A stretch of 24,393 nucleotides of DNA from Nymphaea colorata (GCF_008831285.2 NW_022205164.1:1-24393); one strand, 5' to 3'; shown: positions 1 through 7,335, counted from the stretch's first letter. Notes: generated by a model from the sequence alone, not told the origin. Numbers and translations are program-made.

Positions 1-55
1 CGAGAGTAGTACTGGGATGGGGTGACCTCCTGGGAAGTCCTCGTGTTGCATCCCC
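1..55 (+). rRNA. 5S rRNA: 5S rRNA, 3' partial (unit 0)
   Basis: This is the 3' end of a 5S gene cut by the window edge; it begins within the box A to intermediate element region. It has four Gs at 19-22 in box C where all complete copies have three, so the RNA would be one base longer in the loop E/helix IV region. Its terminator run is T4 (56-59), not T5. Box C is the TFIIIA-binding element, so a real insertion could weaken this copy. Because the change sits in a homopolymer at the edge of the window, a sequencing error is at least as likely as a variant gene. Confidence 0.9.
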
Positions 56-361
56 TTTTGCCCGGCACCGCTTTCCCTTTCCGTCTTTTGCCGGCCTCCG
101 CGCACGAACCGCCGCGGTGTGCTCATCGCGCTCCTTTGCTCGGCCACCACGTGGGCCGCCCCTCGCGACGGAGGAGGTACAGGCGAGGGCCCGCGCAACG
201 CAGCATCGCCCACGCTCGACGGGGGGCAAATCGGTAATCAGAAGATAGTTTTTTTTATTTTTTTTTCCACCGCTTCTTTTCGTATTCTTCCGCGGCGAGT
301 GGGAGGGTGTGTTTCGACGGGCCGCGTTGCGCATAAGTGGATTGTCTTCGCACCTCCTAGC
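56..361 (+). other. Intergenic spacer of unit 0, with two spacer indels
   Basis: At 306 bp this is the shortest spacer. Compared with the 308-bp T9 class it has lost a T in the terminator (T4 at 56-59) and a C at 98-99 (CC for CCC). Its T tract is T8-A-T9 (249-266). No gene is present. The next promoter occupies 332-361. Confidence 0.85.
332..361 (+). promoter_or_regulatory. Upstream Pol III promoter elements of 5S gene (representative, unit 1)
   Basis: CATAAGT at 332-338 places an AT-rich TATA-like core about 28 bp before the start. GC lies at 350-351 (-12/-11) and C at 361 (-1). This is the external arrangement described for plant 5S genes, where a TATA-like element near -28, GC near -12 and C at -1 help start selection. 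The core here is ATAAG, shorter than the TATATA of Arabidopsis. Seen unchanged at the same offset before every gene, including the truncated one at the right edge. Confidence 0.8.
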
Positions 362-369
362 GGGTGCGA
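348..369. repeat. 7-bp inverted repeat across the 5S start (representative, unit 1)
   Basis: TCGCACC at 348-354 and GGTGCGA at 363-369 are exact inverted copies with an 8-bp loop (355-362) that contains the start site at 362. The downstream arm is fixed by helix I of 5S rRNA; the upstream arm is spacer sequence. Present in every unit. Confidence 0.7.
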
Positions 370-481
370 TCATACCAGCACTAACGCACCGGATCCCATC
401 AGAACTCCGAAGTTAAGCGTGCTTGGGCGAGAGTAGTACTGGGATGGGTGACCTCCTGGGAAGTCCTCGTGTTGCATCCCC
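362..481 (+). rRNA. 5S rRNA: 5S ribosomal RNA (unit 1)
   Basis: Encodes the 120-nt 5S rRNA, which joins ribosomal proteins uL5 and uL18 in the central protuberance of the large ribosomal subunit. It is transcribed by RNA polymerase III in the nucleoplasm. The sequence shows the plant 5S signature: it opens GGGTGCGATC, contains GGATCC at nt 30-35, AAGTTAAGCG around nt 49-58 and GGATGGGTGACC around nt 81-92, and ends GTTGCATCCCC. Helix I forms between nt 1-9 and nt 110-118, with a G3-U116 wobble. The start was set by the conserved C at -1 and the helix I pairing; the end was set by the 120-nt length just before the T5 run at 482-486. The exact 3' end may vary by one or two bases. The upstream TATA-like element is at 332-338. 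The following spacer carries T8-A-T9, giving a 428-bp unit. Confidence 0.98.
411..458 (+). promoter_or_regulatory. Internal control region: box A, intermediate element, box C (representative, unit 1)
   Basis: Type 1 Pol III promoter inside the gene. Box A is about 5S nt 50-64 (411-425, beginning AGTTAAGCG), the intermediate element about nt 67-72 (428-433), and box C about nt 80-97 (441-458, containing GGATGGGTGACC). TFIIIA binds this region and recruits TFIIIC and TFIIIB. Limits are taken from the general 5S numbering and may differ by a few bases in this plant. Only the partial copy at the left edge departs from it (extra G in box C). Confidence 0.85.
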
Positions 482-486
482 TTTTT
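482..486 (+). terminator. T5 Pol III terminator (representative, unit 1)
   Basis: Five Ts directly follow the last C of the 5S gene; runs of four or more Ts on the non-template strand stop RNA polymerase III. Present as T5 after all 56 complete genes, and as T4 (56-59) after the partial gene at the left edge. Confidence 0.9.
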
Positions 487-574
487 GCCCGGCACCGCTT
501 TCCCTTTCCGTCTTTTGCCGGCCTCCCGCGCACGAACCGCCGCGGTGTGCTCATCGCGCTCCTTTGCTCGGCCA

Positions 575-582
575 CCACGTGG
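575..582. promoter_or_regulatory. CCACGTGG palindrome (G-box core) in spacer (representative, unit 1)
   Basis: A perfect 8-bp palindrome with the CACGTG core recognised by plant bZIP and bHLH factors. It lies about 95 bp after the gene end and about 210 bp before the next start, and recurs at the same offset in every spacer (for example 2714-2721). The motif is short and regulatory use on a Pol III gene is not established, so it may be chance fixed by homogenisation. Confidence 0.35.
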
Positions 583-676
583 GCCGCCCCTCGCGACGGA
601 GGAGGTACAGGCGAGGGCCCGCGCAACGCAGCATCGCCCACGCTCGACGGGGGGCAAATCGGTAATCAGAAGATAG

Positions 677-694
677 TTTTTTTTATTTTTTTTT
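677..694 (+). terminator. T8-A-T9 tract in spacer, possible back-up terminator (representative, unit 1)
   Basis: Two T runs split by a single A, about 195 bp after the gene. Either run is long enough to stop RNA polymerase III that passed the T5 site. The tract is also the main site of length variation (T8-A-T10 in most units, T7-A-T10 in two). A back-up stop is an inference; the tract may only be a homopolymer with no role. Confidence 0.45.
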
Positions 695-789
695 CCACCG
701 CTTCTTTTCGTATTCTTCCGCGGCGAGTGGGAGGGTGTGTTTCGACGGGCCGCGTTGCGCATAAGTGGATTGTCTTCGCACCTCCTAGC

Positions 790-909
790 GGGTGCGATCA
801 TACCAGCACTAACGCACCGGATCCCATCAGAACTCCGAAGTTAAGCGTGCTTGGGCGAGAGTAGTACTGGGATGGGTGACCTCCTGGGAAGTCCTCGTGT
901 TGCATCCCC
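790..909 (+). rRNA. 5S rRNA: 5S ribosomal RNA (unit 2)
   Basis: Identical by eye to the copy at 362. TATA-like element at 760-766 and T5 terminator at 910-914. The unit is 428 bp because its spacer has T8-A-T9. It is the first unit of the left copy of a probable multi-unit duplication (units 2-8 against units 9-16). Confidence 0.97.
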
Positions 910-1217
910 TTTTTGCCCGGCACCGCTTTCCCTTTCCGTCTTTTGCCGGCCTCCCGCGCACGAACCGCCGCGGTGTGCTCATCGCGCTCCTTTGCTCGGC
1001 CACCACGTGGGCCGCCCCTCGCGACGGAGGAGGTACAGGCGAGGGCCCGCGCAACGCAGCATCGCCCACGCTCGACGGGGGGCAAATCGGTAATCAGAAG
1101 ATAGTTTTTTTTATTTTTTTTTCCACCGCTTCTTTTCGTATTCTTCCGCGGCGAGTGGGAGGGTGTGTTTCGACGGGCCGCGTTGCGCATAAGTGGATTG
1201 TCTTCGCACCTCCTAGC

Positions 1218-1337
1218 GGGTGCGATCATACCAGCACTAACGCACCGGATCCCATCAGAACTCCGAAGTTAAGCGTGCTTGGGCGAGAGTAGTACTGGGA
1301 TGGGTGACCTCCTGGGAAGTCCTCGTGTTGCATCCCC
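1218..1337 (+). rRNA. 5S rRNA: 5S ribosomal RNA (unit 3)
   Basis: Identical by eye to the other complete copies. TATA-like element at 1188-1194 and T5 at 1338-1342. The spacer that follows carries the rare T7-A-T10 tract (1533-1550), shared only with unit 10. Unit length 428 bp. Confidence 0.97.
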
Positions 1338-1532
1338 TTTTTGCCCGGCACCGCTTTCCCTTTCCGTCTTTTGCCGGCCTCCCGCGCACGAACCGCCGCG
1401 GTGTGCTCATCGCGCTCCTTTGCTCGGCCACCACGTGGGCCGCCCCTCGCGACGGAGGAGGTACAGGCGAGGGCCCGCGCAACGCAGCATCGCCCACGCT
1501 CGACGGGGGGCAAATCGGTAATCAGAAGATAG

Positions 1533-1550
1533 TTTTTTTATTTTTTTTTT
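1533..1550 (+). other. T7-A-T10 spacer variant (unit 3)
   Basis: The first T run has seven Ts (1533-1539) and the second ten (1541-1550). One T lost from the consensus T8-A-T10 explains it in a single step. Shared only with 4531-4548. Confidence 0.8.
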
Positions 1551-1645
1551 CCACCGCTTCTTTTCGTATTCTTCCGCGGCGAGTGGGAGGGTGTGTTTCG
1601 ACGGGCCGCGTTGCGCATAAGTGGATTGTCTTCGCACCTCCTAGC

Positions 1646-1765
1646 GGGTGCGATCATACCAGCACTAACGCACCGGATCCCATCAGAACTCCGAAGTTAA
1701 GCGTGCTTGGGCGAGAGTAGTACTGGGATGGGTGACCTCCTGGGAAGTCCTCGTGTTGCATCCCC
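1646..1765 (+). rRNA. 5S rRNA: 5S ribosomal RNA (unit 4)
   Basis: Complete copy with no difference seen. TATA-like element at 1616-1622 and T5 at 1766-1770. Its spacer has T8-A-T9 (428 bp unit). This is the unit with no counterpart between units 10 and 11 when the two left-hand blocks are compared. Confidence 0.97.
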
Positions 1766-2073
1766 TTTTTGCCCGGCACCGCTTTCCCTTTCCGTCTTTT
1801 GCCGGCCTCCCGCGCACGAACCGCCGCGGTGTGCTCATCGCGCTCCTTTGCTCGGCCACCACGTGGGCCGCCCCTCGCGACGGAGGAGGTACAGGCGAGG
1901 GCCCGCGCAACGCAGCATCGCCCACGCTCGACGGGGGGCAAATCGGTAATCAGAAGATAGTTTTTTTTATTTTTTTTTCCACCGCTTCTTTTCGTATTCT
2001 TCCGCGGCGAGTGGGAGGGTGTGTTTCGACGGGCCGCGTTGCGCATAAGTGGATTGTCTTCGCACCTCCTAGC

Positions 2074-2193
2074 GGGTGCGATCATACCAGCACTAACGCA
2101 CCGGATCCCATCAGAACTCCGAAGTTAAGCGTGCTTGGGCGAGAGTAGTACTGGGATGGGTGACCTCCTGGGAAGTCCTCGTGTTGCATCCCC
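2074..2193 (+). rRNA. 5S rRNA: 5S ribosomal RNA (unit 5)
   Basis: Complete copy with no difference seen. TATA-like element at 2044-2050 and T5 at 2194-2198. The spacer combines T8-A-T9 with a five-G run at 2361-2365 instead of six, so the unit is only 427 bp. The same pair of changes recurs in unit 11. Confidence 0.97.
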
Positions 2194-2360
2194 TTTTTGC
2201 CCGGCACCGCTTTCCCTTTCCGTCTTTTGCCGGCCTCCCGCGCACGAACCGCCGCGGTGTGCTCATCGCGCTCCTTTGCTCGGCCACCACGTGGGCCGCC
2301 CCTCGCGACGGAGGAGGTACAGGCGAGGGCCCGCGCAACGCAGCATCGCCCACGCTCGAC

Positions 2361-2365
2361 GGGGG
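2361..2365 (+). other. Five-G spacer variant (unit 5)
   Basis: GGGGG where other units have six Gs, in the segment CGAC-G5-CAAATCGG. Found again only in unit 11. Confidence 0.8.
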
Positions 2366-2500
2366 CAAATCGGTAATCAGAAGATAGTTTTTTTTATTTT
2401 TTTTTCCACCGCTTCTTTTCGTATTCTTCCGCGGCGAGTGGGAGGGTGTGTTTCGACGGGCCGCGTTGCGCATAAGTGGATTGTCTTCGCACCTCCTAGC

Positions 2501-2620
2501 GGGTGCGATCATACCAGCACTAACGCACCGGATCCCATCAGAACTCCGAAGTTAAGCGTGCTTGGGCGAGAGTAGTACTGGGATGGGTGACCTCCTGGGA
2601 AGTCCTCGTGTTGCATCCCC
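2501..2620 (+). rRNA. 5S rRNA: 5S ribosomal RNA (unit 6)
   Basis: Complete copy with no difference seen. TATA-like element at 2471-2477 and T5 at 2621-2625. This is the first unit with the majority 429-bp structure; its T8-A-T10 tract lies at 2816-2834. Confidence 0.97.
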
Positions 2621-2929
2621 TTTTTGCCCGGCACCGCTTTCCCTTTCCGTCTTTTGCCGGCCTCCCGCGCACGAACCGCCGCGGTGTGCTCATCGCGCTC
2701 CTTTGCTCGGCCACCACGTGGGCCGCCCCTCGCGACGGAGGAGGTACAGGCGAGGGCCCGCGCAACGCAGCATCGCCCACGCTCGACGGGGGGCAAATCG
2801 GTAATCAGAAGATAGTTTTTTTTATTTTTTTTTTCCACCGCTTCTTTTCGTATTCTTCCGCGGCGAGTGGGAGGGTGTGTTTCGACGGGCCGCGTTGCGC
2901 ATAAGTGGATTGTCTTCGCACCTCCTAGC
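2621..2929 (+). other. Intergenic spacer, consensus T10 class (representative, unit 6)
   Basis: The majority 309-bp spacer. It differs from the T9 class only by one extra T in the second T run (T8 2816-2823, A 2824, T10 2825-2834). By hand count the spacer has about 39 CpG dinucleotides and the gene seven more, so CpG is not depleted. Confidence 0.85.
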
Positions 2930-3049
2930 GGGTGCGATCATACCAGCACTAACGCACCGGATCCCATCAGAACTCCGAAGTTAAGCGTGCTTGGGCGAGA
3001 GTAGTACTGGGATGGGTGACCTCCTGGGAAGTCCTCGTGTTGCATCCCC
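2930..3049 (+). rRNA. 5S rRNA: 5S ribosomal RNA (unit 7)
   Basis: Complete copy with no difference seen. TATA-like element at 2900-2906, T5 at 3050-3054, consensus 429-bp unit. Confidence 0.97.
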
Positions 3050-3358
3050 TTTTTGCCCGGCACCGCTTTCCCTTTCCGTCTTTTGCCGGCCTCCCGCGCA
3101 CGAACCGCCGCGGTGTGCTCATCGCGCTCCTTTGCTCGGCCACCACGTGGGCCGCCCCTCGCGACGGAGGAGGTACAGGCGAGGGCCCGCGCAACGCAGC
3201 ATCGCCCACGCTCGACGGGGGGCAAATCGGTAATCAGAAGATAGTTTTTTTTATTTTTTTTTTCCACCGCTTCTTTTCGTATTCTTCCGCGGCGAGTGGG
3301 AGGGTGTGTTTCGACGGGCCGCGTTGCGCATAAGTGGATTGTCTTCGCACCTCCTAGC

Positions 3359-3478
3359 GGGTGCGATCATACCAGCACTAACGCACCGGATCCCATCAGA
3401 ACTCCGAAGTTAAGCGTGCTTGGGCGAGAGTAGTACTGGGATGGGTGACCTCCTGGGAAGTCCTCGTGTTGCATCCCC
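3359..3478 (+). rRNA. 5S rRNA: 5S ribosomal RNA (unit 8)
   Basis: Complete copy with no difference seen. TATA-like element at 3329-3335, T5 at 3479-3483, consensus 429-bp unit. It is the last unit of the left block before the variant pattern restarts at unit 9. Confidence 0.97.
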
Positions 3479-3787
3479 TTTTTGCCCGGCACCGCTTTCC
3501 CTTTCCGTCTTTTGCCGGCCTCCCGCGCACGAACCGCCGCGGTGTGCTCATCGCGCTCCTTTGCTCGGCCACCACGTGGGCCGCCCCTCGCGACGGAGGA
3601 GGTACAGGCGAGGGCCCGCGCAACGCAGCATCGCCCACGCTCGACGGGGGGCAAATCGGTAATCAGAAGATAGTTTTTTTTATTTTTTTTTTCCACCGCT
3701 TCTTTTCGTATTCTTCCGCGGCGAGTGGGAGGGTGTGTTTCGACGGGCCGCGTTGCGCATAAGTGGATTGTCTTCGCACCTCCTAGC

Positions 3788-3907
3788 GGGTGCGATCATA
3801 CCAGCACTAACGCACCGGATCCCATCAGAACTCCGAAGTTAAGCGTGCTTGGGCGAGAGTAGTACTGGGATGGGTGACCTCCTGGGAAGTCCTCGTGTTG
3901 CATCCCC
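3788..3907 (+). rRNA. 5S rRNA: 5S ribosomal RNA (unit 9)
   Basis: Complete copy with no difference seen. TATA-like element at 3758-3764, T5 at 3908-3912. Its spacer has T8-A-T9 (428 bp), matching unit 2 at the start of the second copy of the duplicated block. Confidence 0.97.
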
Positions 3908-4215
3908 TTTTTGCCCGGCACCGCTTTCCCTTTCCGTCTTTTGCCGGCCTCCCGCGCACGAACCGCCGCGGTGTGCTCATCGCGCTCCTTTGCTCGGCCA
4001 CCACGTGGGCCGCCCCTCGCGACGGAGGAGGTACAGGCGAGGGCCCGCGCAACGCAGCATCGCCCACGCTCGACGGGGGGCAAATCGGTAATCAGAAGAT
4101 AGTTTTTTTTATTTTTTTTTCCACCGCTTCTTTTCGTATTCTTCCGCGGCGAGTGGGAGGGTGTGTTTCGACGGGCCGCGTTGCGCATAAGTGGATTGTC
4201 TTCGCACCTCCTAGC

Positions 4216-4335
4216 GGGTGCGATCATACCAGCACTAACGCACCGGATCCCATCAGAACTCCGAAGTTAAGCGTGCTTGGGCGAGAGTAGTACTGGGATG
4301 GGTGACCTCCTGGGAAGTCCTCGTGTTGCATCCCC
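4216..4335 (+). rRNA. 5S rRNA: 5S ribosomal RNA (unit 10)
   Basis: Complete copy with no difference seen. TATA-like element at 4186-4192, T5 at 4336-4340. The spacer has the rare T7-A-T10 tract (4531-4548), the only other occurrence besides unit 3, which starts 2998 bp upstream. Unit length 428 bp. Confidence 0.97.
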
Positions 4336-4530
4336 TTTTTGCCCGGCACCGCTTTCCCTTTCCGTCTTTTGCCGGCCTCCCGCGCACGAACCGCCGCGGT
4401 GTGCTCATCGCGCTCCTTTGCTCGGCCACCACGTGGGCCGCCCCTCGCGACGGAGGAGGTACAGGCGAGGGCCCGCGCAACGCAGCATCGCCCACGCTCG
4501 ACGGGGGGCAAATCGGTAATCAGAAGATAG

Positions 4531-4548
4531 TTTTTTTATTTTTTTTTT
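4531..4548 (+). other. T7-A-T10 spacer variant (unit 10)
   Basis: The second occurrence of the T7-A-T10 form: T7 at 4531-4537, A at 4538, T10 at 4539-4548. Confidence 0.8.
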
Positions 4549-4643
4549 CCACCGCTTCTTTTCGTATTCTTCCGCGGCGAGTGGGAGGGTGTGTTTCGAC
4601 GGGCCGCGTTGCGCATAAGTGGATTGTCTTCGCACCTCCTAGC

Positions 4644-4763
4644 GGGTGCGATCATACCAGCACTAACGCACCGGATCCCATCAGAACTCCGAAGTTAAGC
4701 GTGCTTGGGCGAGAGTAGTACTGGGATGGGTGACCTCCTGGGAAGTCCTCGTGTTGCATCCCC
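4644..4763 (+). rRNA. 5S rRNA: 5S ribosomal RNA (unit 11)
   Basis: Complete copy with no difference seen. TATA-like element at 4614-4620, T5 at 4764-4768. The spacer has the five-G run (4931-4935) plus T8-A-T9, as in unit 5, giving 427 bp. Confidence 0.97.
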
Positions 4764-4930
4764 TTTTTGCCCGGCACCGCTTTCCCTTTCCGTCTTTTGC
4801 CGGCCTCCCGCGCACGAACCGCCGCGGTGTGCTCATCGCGCTCCTTTGCTCGGCCACCACGTGGGCCGCCCCTCGCGACGGAGGAGGTACAGGCGAGGGC
4901 CCGCGCAACGCAGCATCGCCCACGCTCGAC

Positions 4931-4935
4931 GGGGG
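4931..4935 (+). other. Five-G spacer variant (unit 11)
   Basis: The second occurrence of the five-G run, again coupled to T8-A-T9 in the same spacer. Confidence 0.8.
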
Positions 4936-5070
4936 CAAATCGGTAATCAGAAGATAGTTTTTTTTATTTTTTTTTCCACCGCTTCTTTTCGTATTCTTCC
5001 GCGGCGAGTGGGAGGGTGTGTTTCGACGGGCCGCGTTGCGCATAAGTGGATTGTCTTCGCACCTCCTAGC

Positions 5071-5190
5071 GGGTGCGATCATACCAGCACTAACGCACCG
5101 GATCCCATCAGAACTCCGAAGTTAAGCGTGCTTGGGCGAGAGTAGTACTGGGATGGGTGACCTCCTGGGAAGTCCTCGTGTTGCATCCCC
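5071..5190 (+). rRNA. 5S rRNA: 5S ribosomal RNA (unit 12)
   Basis: Complete copy with no difference seen. TATA-like element at 5041-5047, T5 at 5191-5195, 429-bp unit. First of five consecutive consensus units. Confidence 0.97.
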
Positions 5191-5499
5191 TTTTTGCCCG
5201 GCACCGCTTTCCCTTTCCGTCTTTTGCCGGCCTCCCGCGCACGAACCGCCGCGGTGTGCTCATCGCGCTCCTTTGCTCGGCCACCACGTGGGCCGCCCCT
5301 CGCGACGGAGGAGGTACAGGCGAGGGCCCGCGCAACGCAGCATCGCCCACGCTCGACGGGGGGCAAATCGGTAATCAGAAGATAGTTTTTTTTATTTTTT
5401 TTTTCCACCGCTTCTTTTCGTATTCTTCCGCGGCGAGTGGGAGGGTGTGTTTCGACGGGCCGCGTTGCGCATAAGTGGATTGTCTTCGCACCTCCTAGC

Positions 5500-5619
5500 G
5501 GGTGCGATCATACCAGCACTAACGCACCGGATCCCATCAGAACTCCGAAGTTAAGCGTGCTTGGGCGAGAGTAGTACTGGGATGGGTGACCTCCTGGGAA
5601 GTCCTCGTGTTGCATCCCC
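5500..5619 (+). rRNA. 5S rRNA: 5S ribosomal RNA (unit 13)
   Basis: Complete copy with no difference seen. TATA-like element at 5470-5476, T5 at 5620-5624, 429-bp unit. Confidence 0.97.
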
Positions 5620-5928
5620 TTTTTGCCCGGCACCGCTTTCCCTTTCCGTCTTTTGCCGGCCTCCCGCGCACGAACCGCCGCGGTGTGCTCATCGCGCTCC
5701 TTTGCTCGGCCACCACGTGGGCCGCCCCTCGCGACGGAGGAGGTACAGGCGAGGGCCCGCGCAACGCAGCATCGCCCACGCTCGACGGGGGGCAAATCGG
5801 TAATCAGAAGATAGTTTTTTTTATTTTTTTTTTCCACCGCTTCTTTTCGTATTCTTCCGCGGCGAGTGGGAGGGTGTGTTTCGACGGGCCGCGTTGCGCA
5901 TAAGTGGATTGTCTTCGCACCTCCTAGC

Positions 5929-6048
5929 GGGTGCGATCATACCAGCACTAACGCACCGGATCCCATCAGAACTCCGAAGTTAAGCGTGCTTGGGCGAGAG
6001 TAGTACTGGGATGGGTGACCTCCTGGGAAGTCCTCGTGTTGCATCCCC
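5929..6048 (+). rRNA. 5S rRNA: 5S ribosomal RNA (unit 14)
   Basis: Complete copy with no difference seen. TATA-like element at 5899-5905, T5 at 6049-6053, 429-bp unit. Confidence 0.97.
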
Positions 6049-6357
6049 TTTTTGCCCGGCACCGCTTTCCCTTTCCGTCTTTTGCCGGCCTCCCGCGCAC
6101 GAACCGCCGCGGTGTGCTCATCGCGCTCCTTTGCTCGGCCACCACGTGGGCCGCCCCTCGCGACGGAGGAGGTACAGGCGAGGGCCCGCGCAACGCAGCA
6201 TCGCCCACGCTCGACGGGGGGCAAATCGGTAATCAGAAGATAGTTTTTTTTATTTTTTTTTTCCACCGCTTCTTTTCGTATTCTTCCGCGGCGAGTGGGA
6301 GGGTGTGTTTCGACGGGCCGCGTTGCGCATAAGTGGATTGTCTTCGCACCTCCTAGC

Positions 6358-6477
6358 GGGTGCGATCATACCAGCACTAACGCACCGGATCCCATCAGAA
6401 CTCCGAAGTTAAGCGTGCTTGGGCGAGAGTAGTACTGGGATGGGTGACCTCCTGGGAAGTCCTCGTGTTGCATCCCC
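6358..6477 (+). rRNA. 5S rRNA: 5S ribosomal RNA (unit 15)
   Basis: Complete copy with no difference seen. TATA-like element at 6328-6334, T5 at 6478-6482, 429-bp unit. Confidence 0.97.
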
Positions 6478-6786
6478 TTTTTGCCCGGCACCGCTTTCCC
6501 TTTCCGTCTTTTGCCGGCCTCCCGCGCACGAACCGCCGCGGTGTGCTCATCGCGCTCCTTTGCTCGGCCACCACGTGGGCCGCCCCTCGCGACGGAGGAG
6601 GTACAGGCGAGGGCCCGCGCAACGCAGCATCGCCCACGCTCGACGGGGGGCAAATCGGTAATCAGAAGATAGTTTTTTTTATTTTTTTTTTCCACCGCTT
6701 CTTTTCGTATTCTTCCGCGGCGAGTGGGAGGGTGTGTTTCGACGGGCCGCGTTGCGCATAAGTGGATTGTCTTCGCACCTCCTAGC

Positions 6787-6906
6787 GGGTGCGATCATAC
6801 CAGCACTAACGCACCGGATCCCATCAGAACTCCGAAGTTAAGCGTGCTTGGGCGAGAGTAGTACTGGGATGGGTGACCTCCTGGGAAGTCCTCGTGTTGC
6901 ATCCCC
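6787..6906 (+). rRNA. 5S rRNA: 5S ribosomal RNA (unit 16)
   Basis: Complete copy with no difference seen. TATA-like element at 6757-6763, T5 at 6907-6911, 429-bp unit. Last consensus unit before the variant unit 17. Confidence 0.97.
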
Positions 6907-7215
6907 TTTTTGCCCGGCACCGCTTTCCCTTTCCGTCTTTTGCCGGCCTCCCGCGCACGAACCGCCGCGGTGTGCTCATCGCGCTCCTTTGCTCGGCCAC
7001 CACGTGGGCCGCCCCTCGCGACGGAGGAGGTACAGGCGAGGGCCCGCGCAACGCAGCATCGCCCACGCTCGACGGGGGGCAAATCGGTAATCAGAAGATA
7101 GTTTTTTTTATTTTTTTTTTCCACCGCTTCTTTTCGTATTCTTCCGCGGCGAGTGGGAGGGTGTGTTTCGACGGGCCGCGTTGCGCATAAGTGGATTGTC
7201 TTCGCACCTCCTAGC

Positions 7216-7335
7216 GGGTGCGATCATACCAGCACTAACGCACCGGATCCCATCAGAACTCCGAAGTTAAGCGTGCTTGGGCGAGAGTAGTACTGGGATG
7301 GGTGACCTCCTGGGAAGTCCTCGTGTTGCATCCCC
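7216..7335 (+). rRNA. 5S rRNA: 5S ribosomal RNA (unit 17)
   Basis: Complete copy with no difference seen. TATA-like element at 7186-7192, T5 at 7336-7340. The spacer lacks the T that normally splits CCCC from CGCG (now a C5 run at 7441-7445) and also has T8-A-T9, so the unit is 427 bp. Confidence 0.97.

Larger units (their letters stand above)
482..789 (+). other. Intergenic spacer, T9 class (representative, unit 1)
   Basis: This 308-bp spacer holds, in order, the T5 terminator, a GC-rich CpG-dense half to about 660, the T8-A-T9 tract at 677-694, a purine-rich stretch (GGCGAGTGGGAGGG, 722-735) and the promoter of the next gene. No internal subrepeats, open genes or other RNA genes were seen. 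The same class follows genes 1, 2, 4, 9, 18, 21, 31 and 49, and T9 also occurs with extra changes after genes 0, 5, 11 and 17. Confidence 0.85.
790..3787 (+). repeat. Multi-unit block A (units 2-8)
   Basis: The order of spacer types is T9, T7-A-T10, T9, five-G with T9, then three consensus units. It resembles block B (3788-7215), which lacks one T9 unit in the middle and has five consensus units at its end. This suggests a duplication of about six or seven units followed by gain or loss of single units. Confidence 0.5.
3788..7215 (+). repeat. Multi-unit block B (units 9-16)
   Basis: The order of spacer types is T9, T7-A-T10, five-G with T9, then five consensus units. The two rare types appear in the same order as in block A and nowhere else in the window. 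Confidence 0.5.

Noticed and set aside
362-481. 5S-derived SINE (SINE3 type) or dispersed 5S pseudogene
   Set aside because: Copies are full length, uniformly spaced, with promoter and terminator intact, without poly-A tails or target-site duplications.
596-606. Shine-Dalgarno-like GGAGGAGG in the spacer
   Set aside because: It lies in a eukaryotic non-coding spacer with no conserved reading frame after it.
677-694. Poly-A/T tail of a retroposed element
   Set aside because: The tract is at a fixed place in every unit, has no element attached, and is simply part of the spacer.
482-789. Linked 45S rDNA, spliced-leader, U6, tRNA or histone genes in the spacer
   Set aside because: No such sequence can be recognised in the spacer; it is too short for the protein and 45S genes, and shows no tRNA box A/box B pair or U6 core.
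370-801. Recurrent minus-strand open reading frames of 80-143 codons in each unit
   Set aside because: They run through the 5S gene and GC-rich spacer, change frame whenever a spacer indel occurs, use codons dictated by the repeat, and match no protein family I know. They are chance openings in stop-poor DNA.
448-864. Recurrent plus-strand open reading frame with a hydrophobic phenylalanine-rich stretch
   Set aside because: The hydrophobic stretch is the translated T8-A-T9 tract. The frame shifts between T9 and T10 units, so no protein is preserved.
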